64,000 nucleotides of DNA from Prevotella ihumii (GTDB taxonomy: Bacteria; Bacteroidota; Bacteroidia; Bacteroidales; Bacteroidaceae): assembly GCF_900155655.1 (NCBI RefSeq), contig NZ_LT706987.1, positions 2,399,466 through 2,463,465 of the forward strand. The letters are read 5' to 3'. Both the position numbers and the translations under genes were made by a program. This document shows, one piece after another, positions 16,514 through 27,100 of the stretch. The notes under the pieces were generated by a model, which saw nothing but the letters and a program-made list of their open reading frames with translations, ran no database searches and had not been told where the DNA came from. Positions within the stretch are counted from its first letter, which is position 1. Every line of letters begins with the position of its first letter.

Positions 16514-17134
16514 ATGAATTTACAAGAAACTCAAAACGTAAAACTGAGCGAAAATATCATTATCGTAGATGGTGATTATGTGGACAATGTGGCTTTCAAC
16601 CTCGTTGTCAACTTTGAGCGAATGTTGAACCGAAAGATTTCGGAAACCGACCTTAGTCAGTGGATTGTAAACATTGCACTTGACGGGCGAATGAAGCAGG
16701 GAAACCACGAAACACAGGTGGTAATATTGCACGATAAAGCAAAAGAGAAGTTGGACAATTTTGTGCCTTCAGTCTTTGCTGACGAAATAGATAGGCAGGC
16801 TTTTCGTGACGAGCATTTGGGCGAGTTTTGCATCAATACCATTGCTACGGGGGGCGAACTGACCAACAAAGACGAAGTAATGGCAGACTTAGTGAAAACC
16901 ATTGTCAGCCACGAGGAGGTGCGACGCATAATGATAGTACCTAATGCAGAAGAGGGCAACACGTACAGCACGCTTCGTAATTTGCTCCGCAACGTGGACG
17001 ATGAGGAAAAGCACGTTACAATGTTTGCAATGATGCCAATGGAGGGAGGCAACTTTAAGCAACAAATATTGGGTTATTCGCTGATGAATGCTATGGGAAT
17101 AACTGCCAACGAAATAGAAACAAAAATAAAATAA
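16514..17134 (+). CDS. Conserved Bacteroidales hypothetical protein
   Basis: 206 residues, soluble, acidic. It opens MNLQETQNVKLSENIIIVDGD and holds a DYVDNVAFNLVVNFERMLNR segment. I do not recognise a characterised domain; it resembles uncharacterised Bacteroidales proteins found beside the saccharopine-dehydrogenase-like gene. The fold looks alpha/beta, with alternating strands (IIIVDGD, TQVVILHD, RRIMIVP, HVTMFAMMP). It is the first gene of a cluster with the dehydrogenase 15 bp downstream. The start is fixed by the promoter at 16477-16508. Confidence 0.8.
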   Translation: MNLQETQNVKLSENIIIVDGDYVDNVAFNLVVNFERMLNRKISETDLSQWIVNIALDGRMKQGNHETQVVILHDKAKEKLDNFVPSVFADEIDRQAFRDEHLGEFCINTIATGGELTNKDEVMADLVKTIVSHEEVRRIMIVPNAEEGNTYSTLRNLLRNVDDEEKHVTMFAMMPMEGGNFKQQILGYSLMNAMGITANEIETKIK

Positions 17135-17149
17135 ACAGATATAAGAACT

Positions 17150-18388
17150 ATGGGAAGAGTATTGATGATAGGTGCTGGTGGTGTTGCCACGGTAGCCGCA
17201 TTTAAGATTGTACAAAATCAAGATGTATTTACTGAGTTTATGATAGCAAGTCGCCGCAAAGAAAAGTGCGACGAGCTTGTGGCAGCAATCCACGCCAAAG
17301 GCTATAAGGCTGATATAAAGACAGCACAGGTTGATGCGGACGATGTGGAGCAATTGAAGGAACTGTTCAATTCGTTCAAGCCCGAATTGGTGATAAATCT
17401 CGCTTTGCCTTATCAAGACCTCACCATTATGGACGCTTGTTTGGCTTGTGGCTGCAACTACCTTGACACTGCAAACTACGAACCTAAAGACGAGGCTCAC
17501 TTCGAATACAGCTGGCAGTGGGCTTACAAGGACAAATTTGAGAAAGCAGGTCTGACCGCTATTCTCGGTTGTGGCTTCGACCCGGGTGTTTCGCAGGCAT
17601 TTACAGCTTATGCAGCTAAACATCATTTCGATGAAATTCACTATTTGGACATCGTAGACTGCAACGCCGGAAACCATCACAAGGCTTTCGCAACCAACTT
17701 TAACCCTGAAATTAACATTCGTGAGATTACTCAAAAGGGACTTTACTATGAGAATGGCGAATGGAAAGAAACAGAGCCATTGGCTGTGCATCAGGACTTG
17801 ACTTATCCTAACATTGGTCCTCGTGATTCTTACTTGATGCACCACGAGGAGTTGGAGTCGCTTGTGAAGAATTTCCCAACTATCAAGCGTGCGCGCTTCT
17901 GGATGACTTTCGGTCAGCAATACCTCACTTATCTTGACTGTATTCAAAATCTTGGTATGAGCCGTATTGACGAAATAGAATACGAAGCACCATTGGCAGA
18001 TGGTTCGGGCAAGACTACTAAGGTGAAGATTGTACCTTTGCAGTTCCTCAAAGCTGTATTGCCTAACCCTCAAGACTTGGGCGAAAACTATGACGGAGAG
18101 ACCTCTATCGGCTGTCGTATTCGTGGTATAAAGGACGGAAAGGAACAGACTTACTACATCTACAACAACTGCAAACACCAAGAGGCATACGAAGAAACAG
18201 GTATGCAGGGCGTAAGCTACACTACAGGTGTGCCTGCTATGATCGGCGCAATGATGTTCTTCAAAGGATTATGGCGCAAACCTGGTGTGTGGAACCTTGA
18301 AGATTTCGACCCAGACCCATTCTTGGAACAACTCAACAAGCAAGGTTTGCCTTGGCACGAAGTGTTTGGAGGCGACTTGGAGCTCTAA
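17150..18388 (+). CDS. Saccharopine dehydrogenase family; carboxynorspermidine dehydrogenase-like
   Basis: 412 residues. The N-terminal NAD(P)-binding Rossmann fold is clear (RVLMIGAGGVATVAAFKI), followed by VINLALPYQDLTIMDACLACGCNYLDTAN and GLTAILGCGFDPGVSQAFTAYA. These match carboxynor/carboxyspermidine dehydrogenases of the LYS1 family, which make carboxyspermidine from a diamine and aspartate semialdehyde. In such polyamine pathways a decarboxylase (nspC) follows; it is not in this window. The family call is strong; the exact substrate is inferred. It is 15 bp after the hypothetical and 38 bp before a TfoX-like gene. Confidence 0.88.
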   Translation: MGRVLMIGAGGVATVAAFKIVQNQDVFTEFMIASRRKEKCDELVAAIHAKGYKADIKTAQVDADDVEQLKELFNSFKPELVINLALPYQDLTIMDACLACGCNYLDTANYEPKDEAHFEYSWQWAYKDKFEKAGLTAILGCGFDPGVSQAFTAYAAKHHFDEIHYLDIVDCNAGNHHKAFATNFNPEINIREITQKGLYYENGEWKETEPLAVHQDLTYPNIGPRDSYLMHHEELESLVKNFPTIKRARFWMTFGQQYLTYLDCIQNLGMSRIDEIEYEAPLADGSGKTTKVKIVPLQFLKAVLPNPQDLGENYDGETSIGCRIRGIKDGKEQTYYIYNNCKHQEAYEETGMQGVSYTTGVPAMIGAMMFFKGLWRKPGVWNLEDFDPDPFLEQLNKQGLPWHEVFGGDLEL

Positions 18389-18426
18389 TCCGTTAGGGAT
18401 ATTTTTTTAGGAGTAAAGGGGAGAGT

Positions 18427-18747
18427 ATGGCGTGTTCTTTAGATTTTATAGCGTTTGTTTGCAAGCAAATAGAGGCAGTTGGCGAAGTGAGATACCAAAA
18501 GATGTTTGGTGACTATATGATTTATGCTAACGAAAAGCCTGTTATTATAGCTTGCGACAATATAGCTTTTGTGAAGCAACACAAAGCTATTGAAGCACTA
18601 ATGACGGAAGCAGAAAAAGGCTTTCCGTATGATGGAGCTAAAGAACACTACATACTTGATGTATCAAAAGCAGACTTTGCTGTTAACGTTGTGAAGATAT
18701 TAGCAGAGGTTCTGCCGTATCCTAAAAGTAGAAAGAAGAAAAAATAA
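18427..18747 (+). CDS. TfoX N-terminal domain protein
   Basis: 106 residues, a single TfoX_N-like domain: [39 protein letters not shown], given here as a description of the block at about 6-45, with the [15 protein letters not shown] core. It lacks the C-terminal TfoX domain of the competence regulator. Such short proteins are widespread and uncharacterised. The C-terminus is strongly basic (KSRKKKK). It is 22 bp upstream of recA on the same strand; a link to recombination or competence is only suggested by position. Confidence 0.8.
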   Translation: MACSLDFIAFVCKQIEAVGEVRYQKMFGDYMIYANEKPVIIACDNIAFVKQHKAIEALMTEAEKGFPYDGAKEHYILDVSKADFAVNVVKILAEVLPYPKSRKKKK

Positions 18748-18769
18748 TAATTTTAAGACAAAGAAAGAA

Positions 18770-19798
18770 ATGGCAAAAGATAATATAGAAACCCCATCAA
18801 CCAATGAAGGCAAACTCAAAGCCTTACAGGCTGCAATGTCGAAGATAGAAAAAGACTTTGGCAAAGGCTCTATTATGCGTATGGGTGATGAACAGATAGA
18901 AGATGTGGACGTAATTCCATCGGGCAGTTTGGGACTTGATGTTGCGCTTGGTGTGGGTGGTTATCCACGTGGACGTATCATTGAGATTTACGGTCCTGAA
19001 AGTTCGGGTAAGACAACATTGGCTATTCACGCCATTGCAGAGGCACAAAAGCGAGGTGGTATTGCAGCCTTTATTGATGCGGAACACGCTTTCGACCGTT
19101 TCTATGCACAGAAATTGGGCGTAGATGTTGACAATTTATGGATTTCACAGCCAGATAATGGCGAGCAAGCTTTAGAGATAGCCGACCAACTGATACGCTC
19201 TTCGGCTATCGATATTCTTGTTGTAGACTCGGTAGCTGCACTTACACCTAAGAAAGAGATAGAGGGCGATATGGGAGACTCGAACGTCGGTTTGCAAGCA
19301 CGCTTAATGAGTCAGGCTTTGCGCAAACTTACATCTACCATCAGCAAGACAAACACTTGCTGTATCTTTATCAACCAGTTGCGCGAAAAGATTGGTGTGA
19401 TGTTTGGAAACCCAGAAACAACCACGGGCGGTAATGCGTTGAAGTTTTATAGCTCGGTGCGCTTGGATATTCGCCGTGTTACATCGTTGAAAGACGGTGA
19501 CAATGTAATTGGTAATCAAGTGCGTGTGAAGGTGGTAAAGAACAAGGTTGCACCTCCATTCCGTAAAGTTGAGTTCGAAATACTCTTTGGTGAGGGTATC
19601 TCAAAGATTGGTGAAATCCTTGATTTGGGTGTAGAATACAACATTATTCAGAAGAGTGGAAGTTGGTTCAGCTACAACGGTACAAAGCTTGCACAGGGTC
19701 GTGATGGCACTAAGACAATGTTGAAAGATAATCCAGAATTGGCAGAAGAAATCTCAGGATTGATAGCTGAAGCCATCGCTGCTAAGCAAGACAAATAA
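18770..19798 (+). CDS. recA: Recombinase RecA
   Basis: 342 residues, normal length. RecA polymerises on single-stranded DNA, drives strand exchange and triggers LexA-type autocleavage. Walker A is GPESSGKTT (about 70-78), Walker B is [11 protein letters not shown] (about 140-150), and the L2/DNA-binding segment is in [20 protein letters not shown]. The N-terminal [11 protein letters not shown] is typical. The sequence ends EAIAAKQDK, with a short C-terminal tail. It is followed by an intrinsic terminator, so it ends the transcript. I see no obvious SOS box by eye. Confidence 0.98.
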   Translation: MAKDNIETPSTNEGKLKALQAAMSKIEKDFGKGSIMRMGDEQIEDVDVIPSGSLGLDVALGVGGYPRGRIIEIYGPESSGKTTLAIHAIAEAQKRGGIAAFIDAEHAFDRFYAQKLGVDVDNLWISQPDNGEQALEIADQLIRSSAIDILVVDSVAALTPKKEIEGDMGDSNVGLQARLMSQALRKLTSTISKTNTCCIFINQLREKIGVMFGNPETTTGGNALKFYSSVRLDIRRVTSLKDGDNVIGNQVRVKVVKNKVAPPFRKVEFEILFGEGISKIGEILDLGVEYNIIQKSGSWFSYNGTKLAQGRDGTKTMLKDNPELAEEISGLIAEAIAAKQDK

Positions 19799-19875
19799 TA
19801 TAGGCAAACGATACGTGAATAAAACCGTGATAGACTAAAGTCTGATGATGGTTTTATACATAATAAAAGGAAACT

Positions 19876-19921
19876 AAAAAAGGTCTGCAAAGAAGTTTTA
19901 AGCTCTTTGCAGACCTTTTTT
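19876..19921 (+). terminator. Intrinsic terminator after recA
   Basis: AAAAAAGGTCTGCAAAGA (19876-19893) pairs with TCTTTGCAGACCTTTTTT (about 19904-19921). The arms carry A and T runs on both sides, so it could work in both directions. Confidence 0.88.
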
Positions 19922-19942
19922 GTGTATGTACGCAAGGGGTGT

Positions 19943-20020
19943 GTAGGGGCTCGATTTATCGAGTTCCGCTTAACAACCTATGATAGGAGGAACTCGATAC
20001 GTGTTGATGAGCTTGCGAAT
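19943..20020 (+). repeat. F repeat, copy 1 (truncated at C2)
   Basis: Contains GGGGCTCGATTTATCGAG, then an inverted GGAACTCGATACGTG arm and the TTGATGAGCTTGCGAATAA segment that is also present in copy 3 at 31821. The expected closing GAGCCCC arm is missing where the C element begins. Confidence 0.75.
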
Positions 20021-20021
20021 A

Positions 20022-20128
20022 AACCCAAATTGGTCATTAGACCAGTCGGACCAGTCGGACTATTCAGACGTGTCAGACAAGTCCGACTGGTCCGACTGAT
20101 CTGACTGGTCTAACGACCGATTTGGGTT
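20022..20128. repeat. C element, copy 2
   Basis: 107 bp with ends AACCCAAATTGGTCATTAG and CTAACGACCGATTTGGGTT. The interior is the GTCGGAC/GTCCGAC palindrome, as in copy 1, built from short units. Confidence 0.88.
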
Positions 20129-20191
20129 TAACAAAAATATTGCCATAAGAAAGCTCCTTTTGAAACAGATTTTAATGTGCACAAGGGGCGT

Positions 20192-20262
20192 GTAGGGGCT
20201 CGATTTATCGAGTTCCGCTCAGTATAAACTGTTAAGCGGAACTCGGTAAATCGAGCCCCTAC
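20192..20262. repeat. F repeat, copy 2 (complete hairpin)
   Basis: GGGGCTCGATTTATCGAG and a following TTCCGCT arm pair with AGCGGAACTCGGTAAATCGAGCCCC, read in two parts. The whole is a 71-nt hairpin with a short central loop near AGTATAAACTG. Confidence 0.85.
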
Positions 20263-20297
20263 GTTACCCACACAAGCATTTGGGCATAATACCCTTT

Positions 20298-20493
20298 AAC
20301 CCAAATCGGTCGTGAGAATGAGAATGTATTTTGCGATTATTTTGAGATTTATTTTGCATATACCAAAGGAGCATAGCGGGCTATGTGACTGCAAATATAG
20401 GTAAAATAAAGCCAAAATAATCCAAAAGACATCTCATAAGTTTCAAAAATAATAAAGTAAGCACCTAAACTGGTCTAATGACCAATTTGGGAT
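20298..20493 (+). repeat. B element, copy 2
   Basis: 196 bp with ends AACCCAAATCGGTCGTGAG and CTAATGACCAATTTGGGAT. The interior is almost identical to copy 1, with the CATAGC-GG-GCTATG core. Confidence 0.9.
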
Positions 20494-20500
20494 AAAACAA

Positions 20501-21026
20501 CCCGTTGGCGGAATTATTTTTTAGCTACTATACCAATTGTTGCCTTATTCGATAGATAATGTATTTCTCTTTTATCTTTTTCTCTTTTTCCGTTTTACTT
20601 CGGATAAGTGTTAAATACACTGGTCATAATTTTCGTATATGCGTTGAAAAGAAGCGTGATACACAAAAGTGGTATAAATGGGTGTGCAATTGTAAACTGT
20701 TGATTGACAATGAATAATGAGTAAACAGAAAAAAGTGTGCAAAAATACACTGCTTAGATTACGGAAATATAGAATGAATAAAAGAAAAATGTGAACAAGA
20801 AAAGTGCTATTAAGTGGTATTTCAGAAGGTAAAAGTTGAACTTTAGCTTTGCCAAACATCAATGTTGAGGTGGTAAAACATATATGTTTGGCATTGTCAA
20901 AGTTGAACTTTTGCTTTCTATAATATCAACAAAAGAGATTTAGAATATATAATAAGAAATATCAAACAATTCTATTTGGGGAATTAAAATGTTAAATCAA
21001 CATAACAGCAAAAACCATTGGGTTAA
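20501..21026 (-). mobile_element. E element, copy 2 (reverse, truncated)
   Basis: CCCGTTGGCGGAATTATTTT starts at 20501, and the sequence then matches the reverse complement of E copy 1 closely. The match fades at about 21026 (CCAATGGTTTTTGCTG in reverse), so the far terminal repeat is missing. No C element is seen. It includes the same 83-residue frame as copy 1. Confidence 0.75.
20832..20911 (-). repeat. Palindrome array 3 (P2-P1'-P1-P2), inside E copy 2
   Basis: Centres: P2 core AAAGTTGAACTTT at 20838, variant AACATCAATGTT at 20860.5, P1 at 20882.5 and P2 at 20905. Steps are 22.5, 22 and 22.5 bp. The central G of P2 shows reverse orientation. Confidence 0.85.
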
Positions 21027-21079
21027 ACAGAGATGTCATAAAGAATAGAAGTCGTGTTATAGACTTCTTGAAAACATTC

Positions 21080-21135
21080 AGCCTACCTAATGCTTATTGA
21101 ACAACCAAATCGTTGCTATAAACATAAGGTAGGCT
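21080..21135 (-). terminator. Stem-loop after sprA, possible terminator
   Basis: AGCCTACCT (21080-21088) pairs with AGGTAGGCT (21127-21135) about 50 bp past the sprA stop. A second small hairpin (GAAGTC/GACTTC, about 21050-21069) follows on the minus strand. There is no strong T run, so confidence is moderate. Confidence 0.5.
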
Positions 21136-21184
21136 AAATGCTTTATTATCAAGTTATGCGTATGCTACTATCGCTTTGAAAACC

Positions 21185-24100
21185 CTATCGAGTTAGACTT
21201 AACTTGAGGCTTACACCGAAGTCGTGTGTCGTAGTAGGATAGCTGTTGGCAGCAAGCAATGGCGTATTGATTTGAATATCATAATACAGGCTTGCTGTAA
21301 TCATACGACTCAAGGTGTAATCGCCCGTAAACGATGCTTTAAAGGCGGTGTTACCACTTGAGGCTGCTGATGTTAGCGAGGCTATATCACGAGTAATGGC
21401 TGACTGTTGGCGATAGCTGAGGTCGAGACGGAGGTTGAGGTCGTGATTTATACCTCCCTTATTCCTATTGCTTATCGAATTGTTGGTTGATTGTTTTTGC
21501 TGGTTATCGTCTCCACCTTTAGCTTTTTTATTGTTCTTCACTATGCGTGAGTTGCGTCCACCGAAGAGATTAAAGTTGTTGATGCGATAACCCAAGCCCA
21601 CAACCCAATCCTTAGACACCGCTTCGCTCACCTGAACACTTGTCATAGAGAGCGAAATGACACGTGTTTGGCGGTATTCTAATCGGGCTGTAAGGTTGTT
21701 TTGCATTGTTACATCAATACCCAAGAGAGGCGAGAAGGCTTCGTTGATACTTACCTGACCAATGTTGTACATCGAACTTGGTATAGGTGCGCCCGTTGTA
21801 GCATCGGTTACGAAACCTAAACCATTCATGTACTCCTGCCACGTGCTATAACTTTGGTATGAGCCAATGGCAAAGATGCTCTTATAAGAGTGGTTCAGAT
21901 TGACGCTCTTGAATATACCTTCGAACAATGGCAATCGTGACAGACCGCTATAACGTACAGTCCAGTTAGGCAAAAGGCTCTTCAATTGTGGGAACACGTT
22001 CAGTCCGTTACCGCTCATACTTGTATAAGCATCAAGGAAAGCTGGTATCATTACGTCCGAACTATACTTATTCACAGTTCCATTAGCTGGATTAAAGTCG
22101 CCTCCACCGTGTGATAAAGGATACTGCGTTCCTATATATTGAGCCTCAACACGCTGCTGAAAACCTTCTAATGAGCGAACAAACTTTTCGAATGTTGCGC
22201 TATGATAGCCGTTATTAGCATTACCTTGACTTTCGAAAGCTGTGCCTAACGAGAGCGTTGTCATTGTAAGCGTTCCGCTCTGTGTAGTAGGATTGCCTGC
22301 GTACATATATTGTATGCTCTTGGCCACGGTCTCTGTACGACTTGCATTAAGGTCAATCTTGACATCTCGAACAGGCTCAAGCGTCATTCTTAGTTGCAAG
22401 TCTTCGGTCTTATTGGTTGTTGCAGGCGTTGCAATATTGTCTGCCATCAACAGCCAATTGTGTTCTCTTGCCTTCTCGATATAGCTATCGTCAACCAATC
22501 CGAATGCAAAGTCGAGACCCGGCGACATCAGTCCATGGCCACGAGTTTGTCCGAATGCGTCACCCACAGTTGGCATAAAGCCTGGCAGCGACATAGCGTA
22601 TTGATTGCGATAAGAAACGCTTGCCGAGCGTACCGTCATCAATGCGCGTGCTACGCATTGTGCTGTCTTATACCATCCCTTGTCGTCTAATGGTTCTTTA
22701 GGCGTTACGGTGAGTTTCAAACGTAGCACCGAGTCGGTTTTATTGTAAAGTTTCAGCTTATTAGCGTCCATCTTTTTCCACTTCAACTTCACAGTGTGTC
22801 CGTCTGCATCTTTAAAGGCCACACGTATGCGCTTGGTATTTTTCGAGTGCGAAATAACCATTGCTGTATCAGCATTAAGGGTTATTTCTTGCTCATAGCT
22901 CTTTTGGTTCTTTGGCAACTCTGTCTTTTTCTTATCGTCATCATCGTCACCATTGGTTAGCGATTTGATGGTACGATCTGCTAAAGCTATGTTTTCTATA
23001 CGCTTAGTTGCCTCTTTATTTATTGCTTTAACAGCTGCAGAGACGTTTTTAAAGCCCTGTCCTTTCTTTTTTGATAGCGATCTACTAAACCTTTCGTTCG
23101 TTTTCTTGAGGAACGGAATATGGTTGTACAATCGTTCAAAGTTGAGCGTTCCATTGATATTGAGTGTGCGATTGGCTGTAATGGTATTGCCCAACGATGT
23201 TCCATCTTCCAGACTTGTTCCACGTACCCACGTATAAGCTGCATTATAGTTTGCATCGGTATTCACCCAATCGAAAGCAGGGATAAGGTTTAGTGGCAAC
23301 TGATACGAGAGTGTGAAGTTCTGTTGATAGTCCAAAGGTGTACCCAAATTCTTAATACTTGTCCACACCGAGTCTTTCCACGCTTGATATTGGTCGGCGT
23401 ATAAGTCCTTATTGATAGGCGTATAAGGCTCTTCTATCTCAGCGTGAGTAGCACTTTGGAAGGTCATGTGCAGATTGCGTGTCAAGTCCCAACGCAACGT
23501 AAAGTCACGATTCCACAAGAATTGCTCGTTAAAGGTGAGTGGTAGCATTGAGTTTTCGGTAGCTTCCATATCTCGCTGTTGCAACTCGTAGTAGTTACGG
23601 GTTATCTCTGTGTTGAACGCAACATTCTGTGGCAACCAATTCAACTCAAATCGCTTGAGTATGTCAAACCATTTCGACTTGCTCTTAATTAGATTATTGA
23701 ATGGTTTTAAAGCCTTGTAAACAGGTGTCCAACTATAATTCAATGCGCCTCGCCATTGGTCTTCTTTCTCATAAACCGTTGTTTCTCCGCTTGTGTGAGA
23801 ATGAGAGTGGCTGTATGAGAATGAGAAGTTGGCAGGGTCGTAAGGCATTGGGTGACGCTTGTTCTGTATGCCTACACGCACATTCGACAAAGAGAAGTTT
23901 GTAGTAGTTCGCCTTGTTACAGCTATCGACTCAATAGAGTCGCGCTCGTGTTGCGTTGCTGCAGCATCAAGCGATGCATCTAAGTCCATATCGGTGTCCA
24001 ACGGATTGTACTTTGGACGGCTCTCGCTCTTTGTAACACTATAATATAAAGGTGCAGAAACACGAGCCTTGTCGGGGAAGAACTTACCCAATTCCAAAGA

Positions 24101-27100
24101 AGTAGTTACAGACATATCTGTCTTGGTTTCTTTTTGGCGTTGGCTTACACCTTGTTCCAATCCTCCAAAGCCATCTGTGCTGTGGCTGGCGTTGACATCT
24201 ACTGTACCAAAGTCGGAGAGTTGAATGTTCAATTGTCCACGTGCAGCCCAACCACCTTCGTTGTTGAACTCCAAGAGGCGCAACTCGTTACACCATACCT
24301 CACCACTTTTTTCGCCTGTTGTAAGGTTTCGTACACCCACAATCATTGTCTTTATTTCGCCCAAGGTAGGATTACCCATCACCGAAACACGATTTGCAGG
24401 TTTTTTGTCGTCGTACATTGAGAACTCACGATTGAAACTTGCCGTTCCGTTTGCACGACCTTCATTGCGCTTACGCTTTACATTGGTGAATAAAGAGATA
24501 GGCACATCAAGCATATTCTCTAAAGGCCATACCGCCTCACTACCCTGTCTTGAATAGGTATCATATCGTCCAGGGGCAGTGAGCTTCAATGGTATTTCGT
24601 ATTCGTAGTAGTTGTTCTTGTAGTCAGAACCCAAACGAATGAATACTGCCAATTGATTGTCCGTAAGGTTTGTGGTATTCTGTTCCAATGCGTTAGCGTG
24701 TACAAACATCTGCAAACGCTTGTACTGTCGAATGTCAAGCGTAGTATTCTTATACACCGCCTTCGATTCTTTGTTGCCCAAGTTGTTCACTGTAATCGCC
24801 AAAGCCTGCTCGTTGCTCTGTACAAGTTGGGGTTGTGTAGGGTCTTGCTCACGAGAGATGCCGGGAGGAAGAACGTAGTTTACAGGCACTTTGTCGTTGT
24901 TCTCCTCAATGCTCACTGCACTTACAGCCATTGTTCCTGAGGTACTTGCCGAGTTGGTGAGGTTCTGTTGGTATTGTCGCCATTCACCTCTCACAAGGTC
25001 GAATGTGGCAAAGCGCAATACGATAGGTTTCTCAAAGTTGGTCAAGAACATACGCATAAAACGGATACTTGTAAAGTCGCTAATGCTACCCACACGCTTT
25101 TGATAGTCGCGCACTGGTATTCTGAACTGATACCACGTAGCGTCTTCGGTCTTACCATTGCGCAATTTCACCGAAGCAACACGTTTATCAACGATATGGT
25201 TTTGACCTACCACCAAGTCTTCTGGACGTATGCTCACCTTGTACTGGTAGTATTTCTCGTACTCGTTCAACGTATAGTCTTGATTGATGTCTTCTACGTC
25301 AGGTGTAGTTTTATACGAGGTGTCGTAACGTTCGTTTCTACTGTCGCTATCGGGCGAGTTTCCTTGCGGATTGTTAATGCGTTTGTAGCGTTGAAGTATA
25401 GGTGCTTGTATTCTATCCCAATCCGAACCGCGATAATAATGGTAGTCGTCGTTGGCTGGGTCAGCCCATATAGAGTCGAATACGGCTTGATTGGTATGGC
25501 TTCGAGCGTATGTAAGGAATTCTTGATACGACTCAAACTTCTGTTCCTCTTCGTCTGTAAGCCCATTAAAGCCCACATCTTGCTTTGCACGGCTACCACT
25601 TGTAGTTGCGAAAGCATAGGTTACAGTGCTCTGTGTTGGTATTTTACCCCACTGTGTTGTAACCCACGACTGGCTACCATCGACAGGCATACCGCTTTCG
25701 TAGAATTTCTTTCCATCACGAAGCACGTCTTCCGACACTTCACCAAGGTTGATGTAGAAGTCGCCACCATATTTTGCAGCTTCTCCCGTTTTATTAGTGT
25801 AAATGAAAGGGTCGAGCATCCAGAATTCAACATACTCGATATTGGCTGTTTCAAAGTCGTTTGTATCCAACTTACGCATCATTCCACCCCACTTCTGACG
25901 AGGGTTTGGAAGATGACCATTCAAAGTGAGGGTTGGACTAAAGTTATACGGGCCACGCTCTTCTGGGTAGTAAGCGAGGTTAAGGATAGCCAATGTAGAT
26001 GTAGAACCATTATAACTGCTTTGGTCACGATTAGGGAAAAGCTCGTGAACGTACACTTCGCGCACATAGTGGTTCGACAATTGGTCTAAATCGCTCTTGA
26101 TATGACCTGGGGTAAGCGAACTGCTACGACGTGTAAACAAAGGATCAATGTTGTACCAAGCCAACAAACTGCGGTTGAAACCACTACGCAAACCTGTTTT
26201 GTCGGCAGCTTCGGGAAAGTCGGTGGGCACACTTGATATAATCCAACTTGTAGGTTGGCTTACGTCAATGGTATTTTTGGTATTCTCAAAGTCGTCCAAG
26301 TAAGACGCATTGTCTTGTGTTCCGCTGCTCTGACCTGCAATAAGCTGTGCGAACTCTGCTGTTAGCGAGATATGCGAAGGCTGTGTAAGGTGGAGGAAAG
26401 GTATCTTGTCGAGCATATTGGTCAGCCATTGGCTTTCCTTCTTCCAACTCATATTCAGTCCCCACAAGGTGTTGTTGATAGGTTCGGCACCCATATTCAC
26501 CTTTGTGGTTAAGGCTTGTTCAGACAAGTGCATAAACGTACCGCCGAGCATAAAGTTCTTTGAGAAGTCGTACTGCCAGTTTACGCCCACCATCGTTTTG
26601 CGTTGCTGTCCGTAATCGCTCTGACTTTCCAACGAAACATTCACCGCTGTACCTGCATCTATAATGCTTTGGTTAAGAATGGTTACCTCTCCCGCATTGT
26701 AGTCTACGCTATAATCCGAGCCTTCCATCAGTTTTACACCGCCAGCCGTTACCACTACTGAGCCTTGAGGAACATTGAACGCACCGAGCGAAATAACATT
26801 TGCACTCGTTCCGCGGAACTGTCCTGTGAGTTGATATTTGTTTTTCTCAGCTATCTGTTTTGCAATGGTCTTTGTAGAGTCGTACAATTCGGTGAAAGCA
26901 TACTTCTTTGCCTGTTCGTCAGGTACACCCTTTGAAATCAAGAACTTGTACATATACTCGCCAAAAGGTTCGGCAGCAGGGAAGAACACACGACCATTAG
27001 AAACCGTGTAACCGTCCACATAGTCGAAATAGCCGTTGGAATGTGGATTGTTGTTATTGTCCAAGCGGTCTGCGCCCAATAGTTTTATAATAGGCAGTTT

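Noticed and set aside
16889-18181. 430-residue minus frame
   Set aside because: It lies opposite the saccharopine dehydrogenase-like gene, whose family motifs are clear; the minus frame shows no recognisable domain.
24968-26089. 373-residue plus frame
   Set aside because: Antisense to sprA in a region of continuous SprA sequence; no family motif.
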